NCBI RefSeq assembly: GCF_024323335.1
Contig: NC_066581.1
Location: 461,342,289-461,406,288 of the forward strand
From: Lathyrus oleraceus
Lineage: Eukaryota; Streptophyta; Magnoliopsida; Fabales; Fabaceae
DNA: 64,000 bases
Reading direction: 5' to 3'
The notes beneath the pieces are model-generated. The model saw nothing but the letters and a program-made list of their open reading frames with translations, was not told the DNA's origin and did not search any database. This document shows positions 1 through 12,789 of the stretch, in pieces (within the stretch, counting starts at the first letter, position 1; every line of letters begins with the position of its first letter). Position numbers and translations under genes: made by a program.

Positions 1-2092
1 AAGCCACCGGAGCCACCGTCTTCTTCGGTGAGCTTGGATTTTCCGGCCAAATTTGCAGACAACCAAAGCTTAACCAAATCACGCGATCTATACATCATTG
101 AAAAGCTGGGATGATGTACATCATCCCTGTACCATCCATTTTCACTCTAGATTTCCATGGTGTAAGAAATCAGAAGTTGAAAAATCTGGTGTTCATCATG
201 AACTCAATGGATTTCAAAAATTGAACGCATAATCATGATGCCTCTATTGAGAGGACTTCAGCCAACACAAGATCTAAGCGAATAGGTCAATGGATGATGA
301 GATTCAAAGAAAATACCAGTTGAAGAGTAAGCTTGAATTCTGGTAACTTGAGCTCGATTCCTTGCTTGCTTTGCCAAAACAGAAGATCAGTGAGATGAAT
401 GATGAAGGTTTAGAAGCATTAGATCTAAGAATTCAACCAGATGAAGTTGAATTTTGAATCTGAAAAATTTGAAGAAAAATGGAAATTGCTTCTTTGGTGA
501 GGTTGGGGAATCACTTCAGCAGGGTTTCAGGCGCCTTTAGGTTGATTTTGAATGAAGCTGAACCCTTCTATTTATAGCAAAACAAACTGCAAGCAAGGTG
601 AATTCTCATGTGCATGGAATTTGGATCCTTCATGCATGGGCCTGTACAGGCGCGTGCAAAGCCCAAAAGCTGATGCAAATGCATGCTGAACACAAACCAA
701 GTTGAATTGGATGTGTAGTTTGAATGGCAATTGCTTGTGTATCAAGATTTCATGTGCATTCCATAATTATGCCTAAATGTTCAACTCTTCGAAAATACCA
801 TTTGCCAAATCCAAATATGATCATGTGAGTAATGGTTGGAAAGGTCTTGATGTAAGGAACAATTGTTATGTTGGGCAAAAATCCATTTGGAGTGTGGAAA
901 TTTATGAAACTTGAGTTTAAAGTGTGATGTGCAAAACATGTCAATGCAAAGTTTCTAAATTTGGCCAATGTTCAAGCCCTACTGTTTTGATGATGCAAGC
1001 CCCAAATGAAAACACCTCCAACATAAAAGTTGTATATATTTTCAAGACAATCAAAATGGACTTATATTTTGCATCATTTGGATTTTTGATGAAGAAGTTA
1101 TGGGCACTTGAAGTTGGACTTTTTTGCCTTTTACTGCATTTGGTCAAAAAGGACCTATAATGTCTTGCATTATCACATGTATTTACTTTGATATTTTGAA
1201 ATTTTTCTCAACATAACATTTGAATTAGACATATTAAGCTTTCTAATTCATTTAATCCCACCTCAAAATCATAAAAAATGAAGGAGTTATGTCCTTGGGA
1301 AGCTGACCCAAAATTAGGGTTTCAGTCAAAATGACCTATAATGTATTGGAATTACATATGGCCTTCCAAGCTTAAAATCAATTTTTTATGAACATGAAAG
1401 TTGTTCATATTGTCCTTAAGAACATTTTTGCTTTTGGAACCATCTCCATTTGACCAACACATGAAAAGTTAGGTCTCAGTGCATTTCAAAATAGTCAGAT
1501 GGATTGACTGATCAACTTCTCAAGTTCACAACCCATATCTTGATGAATTGATGATTGAGGACACTCAAATGAGTTAGAATATGCATGAAATGATGAATTA
1601 AATAACTTCCCTTGATTGTATTTTACCATGGGCTGAGATTGCTTCATGAGCAAGGCATTGTGGGGCAAAGATGAATTAGGGTTTCTTTGGGGAACCAACC
1701 TCAAACCTTTTGACTTGCTATGACCAAAATGATGAATTGAGATGCTAGGGAGGCATATTTGATGGATGAGATATTTGGGAACCATTACCATGCTTGCTAT
1801 TATCTCCTCTTGACCATGTCATTGCATAGATGATCTCCTAGGAGCTTTGGACCTTGTGATTGCTCAAGATACATACAAAAGATGTTAGTGACATATTTTT
1901 ATGCTTTTGGTTAGTAAACAAAATAAGAAAAGCAATGACATACAATTCAAACATGCTTGGTGATCTCAAACCACTCACAAGGAGTCCCACCCAAAGGCAA
2001 AGGGAACCAAGATGCTAATGCTCCTTGAGGCAATGCCAAATGCAATGTTATGATGCCATGAGGGATCTTAGGGACAAAATTGGAGTCTTACA
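1..2092 (-). repeat. 3' LTR of element A (partial, U3 side)
   Basis: The right boundary is the LTR start on the minus strand, beginning TGTAAGACTCC, directly after the candidate polypurine region. The part from about 750 to 2092 aligns along its whole length with 23810-25161 of the central LTR, with several percent mismatches by eye. The part from 1 to about 740 is much more diverged and keeps only short shared blocks, such as the CCTGTACAGGCGC motif near 640. The rest of the LTR lies outside the window. Confidence 0.9.
569..576 (-). promoter_or_regulatory. Candidate TATA box in the LTR of element A
   Basis: On the minus strand this reads TATAAATA within GCTATAAATAGAAGG, about 1.5 kb inside the LTR start. 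The central LTR has the same motif at the aligned place (23636-23643). It is the best candidate for the start of the U3-driven transcript; no start site can be seen directly. Confidence 0.55.
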
Positions 2093-4887
2093 GATGCCCC
2101 TATTTAAGGTCATTCTAACCGGAGAAGTGAAGGTTAAAATCTTCGTCTCGACGGGGTAAAATGGGCTTAAATAATAACAAAGAGACAAATTTTGGTCCCT
2201 AAGAGACCTCATGATGCAGATGTATGCATGCAAATAGTACAAACTCTGTGGGGATATATGTTCACAAAGAAGAAAAGAAATCCGGAGAAATTGACAATCC
2301 ATAGGAGTAATACACTCACTAGGGAGATAGAGACTCTGGGGGAGTAAAGGGTGAAAATGCATGAGCAGGTCACGACTCACAGCTTAGGGAACAGAATTCC
2401 AAAGGGAATAAATCCAATGGAAAGACTCGAACTGACTCGAAGATGTCCGTATTGGGGAATATGCCAATACAACCAAAATTATCCACAATGGATACGTCGG
2501 ATAAAAATCCGGACTCAGGTGAGGAAGATTCCAACAGCACTCTCCTGGGGAGGCAAGGGGATGAGGTATTACCGGTTACTGGGTAATAAGCTCAAAGAGA
2601 CGTGTGGTCTGAAGACCGGTATAAGGGTGAGAGAATAACATGCTCGGGAAGAATGAGTATCTAAGACCGGTATAAGGGTGAGAAATATCAATCAACCAAA
2701 TCATCTGAGGAAGACCTAAAAAGGTATATTTCAACTCAGGAAAATCTGACTCCACAGGGGACAAAAAGTCATAATAGGGAGCAGAAGGAAGGAACACCAG
2801 GGATTCCGGTTACTGGGCATATAGTAGGTGACCAACCAAAGCGTGAATTGGGGAATATTCCCAAAACACTCATCATCCAAAAAGAGGGAAAAAAGCAAAC
2901 TCGATTAAGGGATGGACATTCGATTCCAAAACAGGGATACGAATCTTACTCAACTGGGGAAGAACAAAAAGCTTCGACCCAAGAGTGCATGATATATATT
3001 ATCTATTATCGTCAGAACATAGATAATATACTCGCATGGAAGATTATCCAAAACCGGTTACTGGGTTAATAGAGGATAAATCGACCGACAAAGAGAAAGG
3101 CATCGGGATACCAAAACTAGGTATATAATGATGACCATTCAAGGGGAACAACAAACATTACCGACAACCGGTAAATGAAAGAGGGCTTGATGGGGATAAA
3201 ATTGCCTAATCAGAGCAATTATCCAAAAGAAAGAGGGAATATCACCACCGAATATTGGATAATGATAACAGTCAAGGAGGGGATTACATCTATCGGATAC
3301 TGGGTAGAAAACCACGGAAGAGTAACCGTCATCGATTAGGATGAACAAGGAGATTAACTCTGCAAAGGGGAGAAAACAAGGTTTACAACTACCGGTATAA
3401 GGTTAGAAAATCACAGACTCCGTCGGGGATAAGATGAATGATTGCCGATTGCTGAGCAATTATTCATTCATACCACGAGGAAGTACAGGAAACAGTCAGA
3501 AGAGGCCAATTTAGGGTCAAGCCAAATAGGAAAACTGAATCAAGACTCGTCCTAGTGAGGATATAACTCAATAGGGAAACCCATCCCAATATATGTGTTG
3601 GGAGGAAGTGAAAACAACCGTTGTCCACGAGGATATAACTCAGTGGGGAATGCGGAAGGAAAGATAAACACTTTCTGCTTAAGGGGTTGACTCTCTACAT
3701 TGAGGGATCAGACACCGACATATGCTTGGGGAATGTATTACCAATTAGCAGAGAATATCAAACAAAGATATATGACACAGAATGCAATATGAATATTCAA
3801 ATGTTTGAAAATTATATGCACATATGCGTGGTTTATGTATGATGAATGTTGACAAACAGACATTTCTAACACAAACGGCTCCAAGGATAAGCACAAACAT
3901 CCGGTACCACATCTCAAGAGAGAAAGCCAAAATCACCAGAGAGTACCCAATCTGCCAGGAATCAAAGATACCAGGAAGCAAAGACCTCCGTAGGGGATGA
4001 ATCATCGGTCGATCCGACTGGGGACAGGAGTTTATTGCATAGGTAAAATCTTCCCACATAAGCAGCTCCACTAGGGAATCTATCCACGGGATAAAGGGAT
4101 TCTGGGGATCAACCACCAAGTACCGTACCCACCAAGGAGATCACATCTACTGAGGAGGAAAGGTTGCTACCCCGCTGAAGGGGAGAGTGGTGAATATCTC
4201 AACAAGCATACCACTCAGGGCTCCGGAGGAAGAAAATACAGTCATGCCAGGAATATGAACAACTGTCTTACCCGGTTGGAGATCATACCATCTTTGGGAG
4301 AGCACTAAGGATTTCCTAAGTATCTTTTCGTCGTTGTGAATGTTCACTTTGTTTAAAAACAAGTTATGGAAAATTTGTTTATTCAAAACAATGATATTTT
4401 CTCAATTAAAACATGCAAAACATTTGTTGAATAGAAACAAATAAGAGTGCAAACAATTGGATAAAAGGCTCAAATTTATTTGATGGAATGGTAGTCCACA
4501 AATGGCAAGACTCCATAGATCTTTACAATTTTGAAATTGGTGATATATATTGGAAAATGGCTACATTGAACATAATGACCTTTTCTCCACCAATTCTGAA
4601 TTCGATGTATTCGAAGCTTCGGTTGATGACGAATGAGCAAGAATCTCTGACGGATGACAGTTGTAGAACAAAAGCTTGTCAGGATGCAGTTACTTGCCAA
4701 ATCCCTAATTTTTGCCTAGATTGCCCCAGGATGAGGTACTCAATCTAGCGGGATACAAATATTCGTTTTTTATTTCTCTAACTTTTGCTTGGACCACCCT
4801 TTCGGGTTTTCAATCCACCGAGACGCTCATTTTTGCCTAAGCCGCCCTTTCGGGTTTTCAACTTAGCGAGCTATTCTGTTTTTATTT
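2093..4887 (-). other. 3' untranslated region of element A, with candidate polypurine tract and hairpin modules
   Basis: About 2.8 kb of non-coding internal sequence lies between the pol stop and the 3' LTR. The stretch touching the LTR (2093-2109) is AGGGGCATC on the minus strand and is the likely plus-strand primer region, although it is not a long pure purine run. The region is made of diverged repeats built round short hairpins, for example arms at 2567-2573 and 2582-2588 (loop GGTTACTG), 3052-3055 and 3064-3067, 3200-3205 and 3215-3220, and a 10-bp stem at 2996-3005 and 3020-3029. Compared with B it keeps an extra piece of about 70 bp near 2977-3050. I see no coding sequence. Confidence 0.8.
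4710..4872 (-). repeat. Three consecutive hairpin-like modules just downstream of pol (element A)
   Basis: Three related modules of roughly 45-70 bp follow the pol stop on the minus strand. Read on the plus strand each has the form TTTTGCCT, arm, loop, opposite arm, GCG or CGAG. The leftmost has perfect 8-bp arms (CTAGATTG at 4716-4723, CAATCTAG at 4741-4748). The other two carry an inner CCC-TTTC-GGG stem, and the last has arms CTAAG and CTTAG. The same three modules occur in B (27700-27880) and C (36955-37115). Confidence 0.65.
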
Positions 4888-7800
4888 CTAGGCGAAGTAT
4901 TTCTTGACTGCATCTGAATTCACAGGACGAGTGAAATCCTCCCCATCCATAGTTGTAAGCATCAAAGCACCGCCTGAAAAGGCTCTCTTAACAACATATG
5001 AACCTTCATAGTTTGGAGTCCAGTTGCCCCTGGAATCGGGCGCGAAAGACAAGACTTTCTTGAGCACAAGGTCACCTTCTCGGAACACGCGAGGCTTGAC
5101 CTTCTTATCAAAAGCTTTCTTCATTCTTTGTTGATATAACTGACCATGGCACATGGCAGTCAATCTCTTCTCTTCTATCAAATTCAGCTGGTCATAACGA
5201 CTCTGAACCCATTCAGCATCAGTCAACTTGGCTTCCATCAAGACTCTCGTTGATGGGATCTCCACCTCTACTGGGAGTACAACCTCCATGCCATAAACAA
5301 GAGAGAAAGGGGTTGCCCCTATTGAAGTGCGGACAGACGTACGGTATCCATGTAAAGCAAATGGCAACATCTCATGCCAATCCTTATATGTGACAACCAT
5401 CTTCTGGATAATCTTCTTGATATTCTTATTAGCAGCTTCAACATCCCCATTCATCTTAGGTCTATAAGGAGAAGAATTATGATGGGCGATCTTGAACTCA
5501 CTACAAAGCTCTTTCATCATTTTGTTGTTCAAGTTATATCCATTATCAGTAATGATCTTATCTGGCACACCATAACGGCATATAAGCTGATTTTTGATAA
5601 ACTTCACGACCACCTGCCTGGTCACATTTGGATACGATGCCGCTTCAACCCACTTGGTGAAGTAATCAATTGCTACGAGAATAAATCTGTGCCCATTAGA
5701 TGCTTTTGGCTCTATCATGCCAATCATGTCAATCCCCCACATAGAGAAAGGCCATGGTGATGAAATCATATTCAGAAGTGTCGGGGGAATATGAATCTTA
5801 TCCGCATAAATCTGACACTTGTGGCATTTCTTCACATATTTGCAGCAGTCCGACTCTATTGTCAACCAATAGTAGCCTGCTCTCCACATCTTTCTAGCCA
5901 TGGCATGTCCATTGGAATGAGTACCAAATGAACCTTCATGGACCTCAGTCATTAACAGGTCTGCTTCGTGTCTATCCACGCATCTGAGCAAAACCATGTC
6001 AAAATTTCTCTTATACAGCACGTCGCCATTGAGGTAGAAACTTCCTGATAACCTCCTCAAAGTCTTCCTATCCTTCACATATGCCCCAGGCGGATAAACC
6101 TGGTTCTGAAGGAAGCACTTGATATCATGATACCATGGCTTATCATCTTTCACCTCTTCTACTGCGAACACATGAGCTGGTTTGTCCAAGCGCATTACAG
6201 TGATATTGGGGACTTCATTCCAAAGTTTCACCACAATCATCGAAGCAAGTGTAGTAAGGGCATCTGCCATCCGATTCTCATCTCGAGGAATATGATGGAA
6301 GTCAACCTCAGTAAAGAACGTTGAAATCCTCCTCGCATAGTCCCTATATGGAATGAGGCCAGGTTGATTCGTTTCCCATTCACCCTTAATCTGATTGACA
6401 ACGAGGGCCGAATCACCATAAACATCAAGATGCTTGATCCTAAGATCAATGCATTCCTCCAAACCCATAATACAGGCCTCATACTCAGCCATATTATTCG
6501 TGCATTTGAAAGTTAGCCTTGCTATAAAAGGAATATGTGTGCCCTGAGGAGTAATAATCACTGCCCCAATACCATTTCCATACTGATTTACAACGCCATC
6601 AAACACCATACTCCATCTGGAACCAGGCTCTGGCCCTTCATCAAGTGTTGGTTCATCACAATCTTTTGTTTTCAAATACAGAATCTCCTCATCTGGGAAG
6701 TCATACTGAACTGACTGATAATCCTCGATCGGCTGGTGTGCCAAGTGGTCAGCCAAGATACTACCTTTAATAGCCTTCTGAGCTCGATACTCAATATCAT
6801 ACTCAGATAACAACATCTGCCAACGGGCAATCCTCCTTGTTAAAGCAGGCTTCTCGAAGATATACTTGATTGGATCCATTCTGGATATCAACCAAGTCGT
6901 ATGATTTATCATATACTGGCGTAAGCGCTTAGCAGCCCAAGCCAAAGCACAACATGTCTTCTCAAGCATTGAGTATCGAGACTCCCAATCAGTGAACTTC
7001 TTACTCAGGTAGTAAATAACATATTCTTTCTTTCCTGAATCGTCTTGCTGACCAAGGACACAACCCATTGAATCTTCAAGAACAGTTAGATACATGATCA
7101 AAGGTCTTCCTTCCACGGGCGGAGACAGGATCAAAGGTTCAAACAGATACTCTTTAATATTGTCGAAAGCTTTCTGGAAATCCTCGGTCCAATCATGAGA
7201 CTGATCTTTCCGGAGGAGCTTGAATATCGGCGCACATGTGGCGGTCATGTGGGATATGAATCTGGAAATATAATTCAAGCGGCCAAGAAAACCTCGGACT
7301 TGCTTCTCAGTTTTGGGCGCAGGCATCTCTTGTATTGCTTTGACCTTTGCAGGATCAACCTCAATACCTCTTTCACTAACATTAAAGCCCAATAACTTGC
7401 CAGAACGGACTCCAAATGTACACTTGTTGGGATTCAGACGAAGCTTGTACTTCCTTAAACGCTGAAAAAGCTTCAACAAGTGCTCTACATGTTCAACTTC
7501 CGTTCTTGACTTAGCAATCATATCGTCAACATACACCTCAATCTCCTTGTGCATCATATCATGGAACAAGGTGGTCATAGCTCTTTGATACGTGGCTCCG
7601 GCGTTCTTCAAACCGAAAGGCATCACTCGATAACAGAATGTTCCCCAAGGTGTGATGAATGTTGTCTTCTCCATATCCTCGGGTGCCATCTTGATCTGAT
7701 TACATCTGGAAAATCCATCCATAAATGAGAAGACATTGAATTTAGCTATATTATCTACCAACATATCAATGTGTGGTAGCAGAAAATTATCTTTTGGACT

Positions 7801-8347
7801 AGCTTTATTCAAGTCTCTATAGTCCACACACATCCGGACTTTTCCGTCTTTCTTAGGCACGGGAACAATATTGGCCACCCATTGAGGATATGTAGAAGTC
7901 ACCAGAAACCCTGCATCAATTTGCTTCTGAACCTCCTCTTTGATCTTCACTGCCATATCAGGATGAGTTCGTCTGAGCTTCTGCTTCACAGGCACGCACT
8001 CAGGCTTCAAGGGTAGAAAATGTTACACAATATCTGTATCTAGACCAGGCATGTCTTCGTATGACCATGCAAAGACATCAACATATTCTCGTAGCAATTC
8101 GATCATCCCCTTCTTAACAAATTCTTCCAGGAGTGCCCCAATCTTCACTTCACGAACACAATCCTCAGACCCTAAGTTGATCGTTTCCAGATTCCCGAGA
8201 TGCGGCTGAATGATCTTCTCTTCATGCTCAAGTAGACGGGTAATCTCGTCAGGAATCTCTTCATCATCATCTTCTTCTGCCTCAAATACAGGGAACTCAA
8301 AATTGGGAGATGGTGTTGGATCATTATGTTCAATGGGTTTGATCAAC
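4888..8347 (-). pseudogene. pol: pol of element A: reverse transcriptase, two RNase H domains, integrase (one in-frame stop)
   Basis: This is the exon downstream of the Ogre intron. From its start it has a short linker, the RT core with VPKKDGKVRMCVDYRDLNKA and the catalytic YVDD near 7525, a gypsy-type RNase H with YLSKKF, then a second RNase H with FDG, NMAEYEA, YGDSALVV and RMADAL acidic motifs. The integrase follows, with an HHCC zinc finger ending CHKCQ near 5815, and D (GIDMIG), D (ITDNG) and E (VEAANKN) catalytic positions. The frame is open for 1040 codons from 8010, but a TAA at 8023-8025 replaces the CAA seen in B and C. The residue after ITDNG is Y where C has S, and D replaces A just before the integrase E motif, so even the open part is probably not fully functional. 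Confidence 0.93.
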
Positions 8348-8610
8348 CTGCATAACGATTTTGGATATGAAAAGCTTTAGAATTCAAACAAGGCAATCAT
8401 TATGCAGATGAAAAGATTGATTTTATTCTTATTTTTACGGTTTTATATGATCATCAATTTCATGCAAAAAGCAAAAAGGGAAAATAATTGGAAAAACAAA
8501 CATTTAACATGAATTTATTGAATGAAAATATCATTGTATTAATGCGCCAACAATGTCATCACTCCTCCTTTTGGCATGGGAGGAGGGTTTTCAAACAAAG
8601 TGATCATTAC
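8348..8610 (-). other. Intron between protease and RT exons of element A (263 bp)
   Basis: The minus strand has a GTAATG donor at 8610 and an ATGCAG acceptor ending at 8348. Joining the two exons keeps one continuous frame from the protease side into the pol linker. The TAA that ends the protease frame overlaps the donor (G-TAA), so unspliced RNA ends at Gag-Pro and spliced RNA continues into pol. Donor, acceptor and length match B (263 bp) and C (268 bp). An intron at this place is an established Ogre feature; these exact borders are my inference from the three-copy comparison. Confidence 0.8.
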
Positions 8611-11490
8611 GTCGACTTATGGATGACTGTTGGGATATCCACAGCAACCCAATTGTTGCAGACCCCTCCAGGGATGATAAAATTACTAGAATCCTTTGTA
8701 TCTTCTTCCAAAATGGCAGCAGCTTCTTCATCTTGACTGGTGTGGATTAACCCTCCACTCTTGAACAACCCTTTAGAGTTGAAAACCCCGGAAGAAAAGC
8801 CTATGCCAGCCCGAGACTTGTTGTCTTCTAGCTCAATCATTTTTCCTAAACCAGCGGTCGCACCACACTCAATGGCCAACTTTGCATCTTTATAGGAAGC
8901 AAATGAAGGAGTTCTCTTCTCAATAGGCTCAACAATAGATAAAGCTTGGAAAGGAGTTCCAACTTCATCCTCAGCATCTATGTATGAGAAGGAAGACAAG
9001 TGGCTAACCAGGAGAGCCTTTTCTCCCCCTACCACCACCAGCTTCTTATTTTTCACGAACTTCAGTTTCTGGTGTAGGGTGGATGTCACGGCGCCTGCCT
9101 CATGAATCCATGGTCTGCCTAAGAGACGGCTATGCGATGGGTGAATATCCATAACCTGGAAGGTAATCTAGAAATCACTCGGTCCGATTTTGACTGGGAG
9201 GTCAACTTCCCCAATCACCATTTTACACGACCCATCGAAAGCCTTCACAACAATTTCACTCTGCCTCATGGGAGGCCCTTGATATGACAGTTTCGAAAGA
9301 GTGGATTTTGGCAATACGTTCAGCGATGACCCAGTGTCCACCAGCACATTGGACATGGCGTCGTCTTTGCAACCCATAGATATATGTAATGCCAAATTGT
9401 GGTCTCTTCCCTCCTCGGGGAGATCAGAGGTACAGAAGCTCAAGTTGTTACAAGCAGTAATGTTTACAACAATGCTATCGAATTGTTCTATTGTGACATC
9501 ATGATCTACATATGCCACATCCAAAACTTTCTCTAGAGCCTCTCGGTGTGGTTCTAAATTTAAAAGCAATGACAACACCGATACTTTGGATGGCGTTTGT
9601 AGAAGCTGGTCTACAACATTGTACTCACTTCTCTTGATGAGCCTCAGCATCTCATCACAGTCTTCTTTCATATTGCCACTCGGGCAAAAAGAAGCAGGAG
9701 TTATCAATGTAGAGGAAGGCTTAACAACAGGTGCCGGATTCGGAGTGCTCACAGCATTCCCAATCGGGCGTTCAACAAAATCAGCATTAGCCTGGGGCTT
9801 GGGAGGTGCTGAAAACACACGACCGTTGCGGGTCAATCCACTTACATCCGTAATGTTAACAACAGAGGAGGATGGTAAGGACACTTCTTTCCCACCTTCT
9901 ACCGCAACAACATTGTAGCGATAGGGAATTGCTTTTTCGGAAGAGTACGGTACAGGACCGGCAGGCTTAATGATCAGTGCAGGAGACGGCTTCTGCTTGC
10001 TACTATCATACTTGATGATAACAGGTTCAGGAATCCGAAACACTGGAGAAATTACGTTGACTTCAGGCTCGTCTTCATCAACATTCCTATTCTAAAGGAT
10101 TTCAATAACTCCTTCATCCAGCATTTCTTGCACATCTTTGCGCACCTGGCGACAACCTCTTTGATTGATAGAACAGACTCGGCATCTATCGTGGTCATGC
10201 TCATAATGACTATACTCACATAGCAAACGATGCATCTCGACCAGCGATTGTCGAATATGACTGACATACTTGACTTTGTACTTGCCAGGGCAGCCCTCGA
10301 CCATGTTAACAGATTTCCCATGCTCGGGCAATGGGTTCTTCTTCACATTAGGACCTACATCCTCAAAATACAGAATGCCACACCTCACAAGGTCTTGAAC
10401 CTTGGTCTTCAAGGGGTAACAATTCTCCACGTCGTGGCCGGGAGCACCGGTATGGTAGACACACTGTAATTCAGGCTTATACCACCACTGGGGGTTAGCA
10501 GGTATAGCCGGTGGGTCTCTCGGAGTAATCAACTTCCTCTCTATCAAAGAGGGATATAATTTTGCATATGTCATTGGAATAGGATCGAAGGTGACCCTTT
10601 TCCTCTCGTAACTCGTGCTGGTTTGATTACTGTTTCGTGATTGGTAGGCCTGTTGCTGCGGTTGGTTCTGTTGTTGTTGATATTGCGGATGTGGTTGCTG
10701 ATTGTTGTTATGTTGCTGATACTGTGGATTATCTCTGAAGACAGGTGCTATGTGAGCCACCTGGTGCTGGTTACTAACAGGACGCCCAGTCTTCCTCCTC
10801 ACAGAGGGTCTTCTTGGTTTCATATGGGAGGTCATAACATGTGCCTCTCCATCTTTCTTCTTTGCAAACGCCCCATAACATTTGGCAGAAGAGCCTTCTT
10901 CTCTAGTTAGACGTCCTTCTCTAACCCCTTCTTCTAGACGCATCCCCATATTCACCATCTCGGTGAAGTCAGAAGGAGCGCTAGCGATCATCCGCTCATA
11001 ATAAAAAGAACTCAAGGTCTTCAAAATGATCTTGGTCATCTCTTTCTCTTCCAGCGGGGGCACAATCGGTGTTGCTAACTCTCGCCACCTCTGGGCGTAT
11101 TCTTTAAATGTTTCCTTGTCCTTCTGGGACATGGCCCTCAATTGATCCCTATCGGGAGCCATATCCACATTGTACTTGTACTGCTTGACGAAGGCTTCGC
11201 CAAGATCGTTGAAGGATCGGATGTTCGCACTGTCTAAACCCATGTACCAACGCAGAGCGGCACCGGACAGACTGTCCTGAAAGTAATGGATGAGCAATTG
11301 ATCGTTGTCGGTCTGAGTCGACATCTTCCTGGCATACATGACCAGGTGCTGAGAGGATAAATATTTCCCTTGTACTTTTCAAAGTCAGGGACCTTGAATT
11401 TCATAGGAATCTTCACATTGGGGACCAAGCACAGTTCGGCGGAAGACTTGCCAAAAAGATCCTTTCCTCTGAGAGTTTTCAATTCCTTGC
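8611..11490 (-). pseudogene. gag-pro: gag (C-terminal part) and protease of element A, interrupted
   Basis: This is the larger part of Gag-Pro, cut off from its N terminus by the solo LTR at 11491. It contains the capsid-type retrotransposon Gag motif (ALRWYMGLDSANIRSFNDL, then RWREL), a Q-rich stretch, a zinc-knuckle variant with spacing C-x2-H-x5-H-x4-C near 10420-10475, a second cluster rich in C and H, and the aspartic protease signature DTGSS near 9326-9342 followed by LGRPWI. A one-base deletion near 11348 shifts the frame. TAG codons at 10092 and 9168 replace the CAG seen in sister copies. It therefore encodes no full protein. Confidence 0.9.
11486..11490. repeat. Target-site duplication CTTGC, left copy
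   Basis: CTTGC sits immediately before the TGTAAGACCC start of the solo LTR, and the same five bases follow its end at 17315-17319. The intact B copy near 58835 has CTTGC only once at this place in gag, which confirms duplication on insertion. Confidence 0.93.
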
Positions 11491-12783
11491 TGTAAGACCC
11501 CAATTTTGGCCCTAAGATCCCTCATGGCCCATAACATAACATATCATGGCCTCAAGGATCATTGCATGCCTTAGCTTCCCTCCTAGTGGGTAGATTGCCT
11601 TATGAGTTGATTCTTGATCACCAAGCATGCTTTGCATTTGTATATCTTTGCCTTTCATATGTTTACTAACCAAAAAAGTACAAAAAATATTGTCAGTTTA
11701 ACCTTGTTGCTTGCAGTTGAAGCAATCATCAGCAATTAGGTCAAAAATCAGTCACAGTCAGTCAAAGCAGTGGATGGTGGCCATTCTTACAGAATTTGGG
11801 CACCATGATCAATAATCAAGAGCTCATATATATTGGGACACCATTTGAAGTCAAGTTCTCAAGGAATTAGGGTTTGGAATTCATCAGAAGTAGTCCAGTC
11901 ATCCAAAACCCTAGAAAAGTCAAACTTGGTCAACAGTGGATTTAGTCAGTGATTTGATGGATAGAATTGATTTGAAGGAGCTCATTCATGCTTGTATAAG
12001 TCTCATATATCATGCCAAACCTCATCATGGAATAAAATCAAGTCAAATCAGAAATTTCCCAAAATAGAAAGTGGACCTGTAATTTTAACTGCCAAAAATG
12101 GAAACTTCTTGATCCTCAACTTACATCATGATACAAGCTTCAAATGAATTTTTGCCCAACATGAAAGTTGAAGATCTTGTTCTCCCATTTTCAAAAAGTC
12201 CAAGAACTCTCAAATCCCATGTATGGTTTGCAAGATATGATCAATTCAATTTCAGAAATTTGTGAACTTCAAAGAGCCATATCTCATGAACCATAAGGCC
12301 AAATTTGGTGGGGTTTTTTCCTACAAACCACATTTTTCCTCCTCTTTCCAAAAATATAAATTTCATTCATCAAAACCTTTCCAATCAAAATTGCATTTTT
12401 GGCCTTGACTTTATTCATTTCAAGTTTGACCCAAAGTTGACTTTTTGATTTATTGATTTTTTCTCACTTTGGCCAATTGGGATTTGTTTCATATGGTTAT
12501 TTGCAACATGTTCCAAGTCCAATTTGTGCTCATGCTACCACCATACTATCATTTTGACCAAAGGTGTAAAATTTTGCAAATAGCTTCATAAGTAAAGGTA
12601 ATATTTAGCACTTAAGGAGCAGACCAAAAACAGCAAATTGGATGGTCTGTCTACAGCCTTTTCAAGCCCATTCGTGGCAGACCACACCCTCCACTTTCAC
12701 TTATGCAAGTTTAGCAAAATTGCAAATTGGCTCATTTAACATAAGCAAGCTTAGCACTTGGTTAAGCCATGCTAAACAGACAA

Positions 12784-12789
12784 TATAAA
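12784..12789 (+). promoter_or_regulatory. Candidate TATA box in the solo LTR
   Basis: TATAAA occurs in the context CAATATAAAGTC about 1.3 kb after the LTR start, a position similar to the TATA candidates of the other LTRs. A solo LTR can act as a promoter. Here it would read rightward, antisense to the surrounding gag and into ORF1 of element A. Confidence 0.45.

Noticed and set aside
2351..2638. Plus-strand frames in the 3' UTR of A and the matching place in B (25432-25716)
   Set aside because: Conserved pieces fall on hairpin and repeat modules, frames differ in length and indels are not multiples of three. No codon-like pattern is seen.
5374..5760. Plus-strand open frame of 128 codons inside pol, repeated at 37609-38019 and 52596-52982
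   Set aside because: It is the antisense shadow of the conserved integrase region. Its similarity between copies follows from the pol protein on the other strand.
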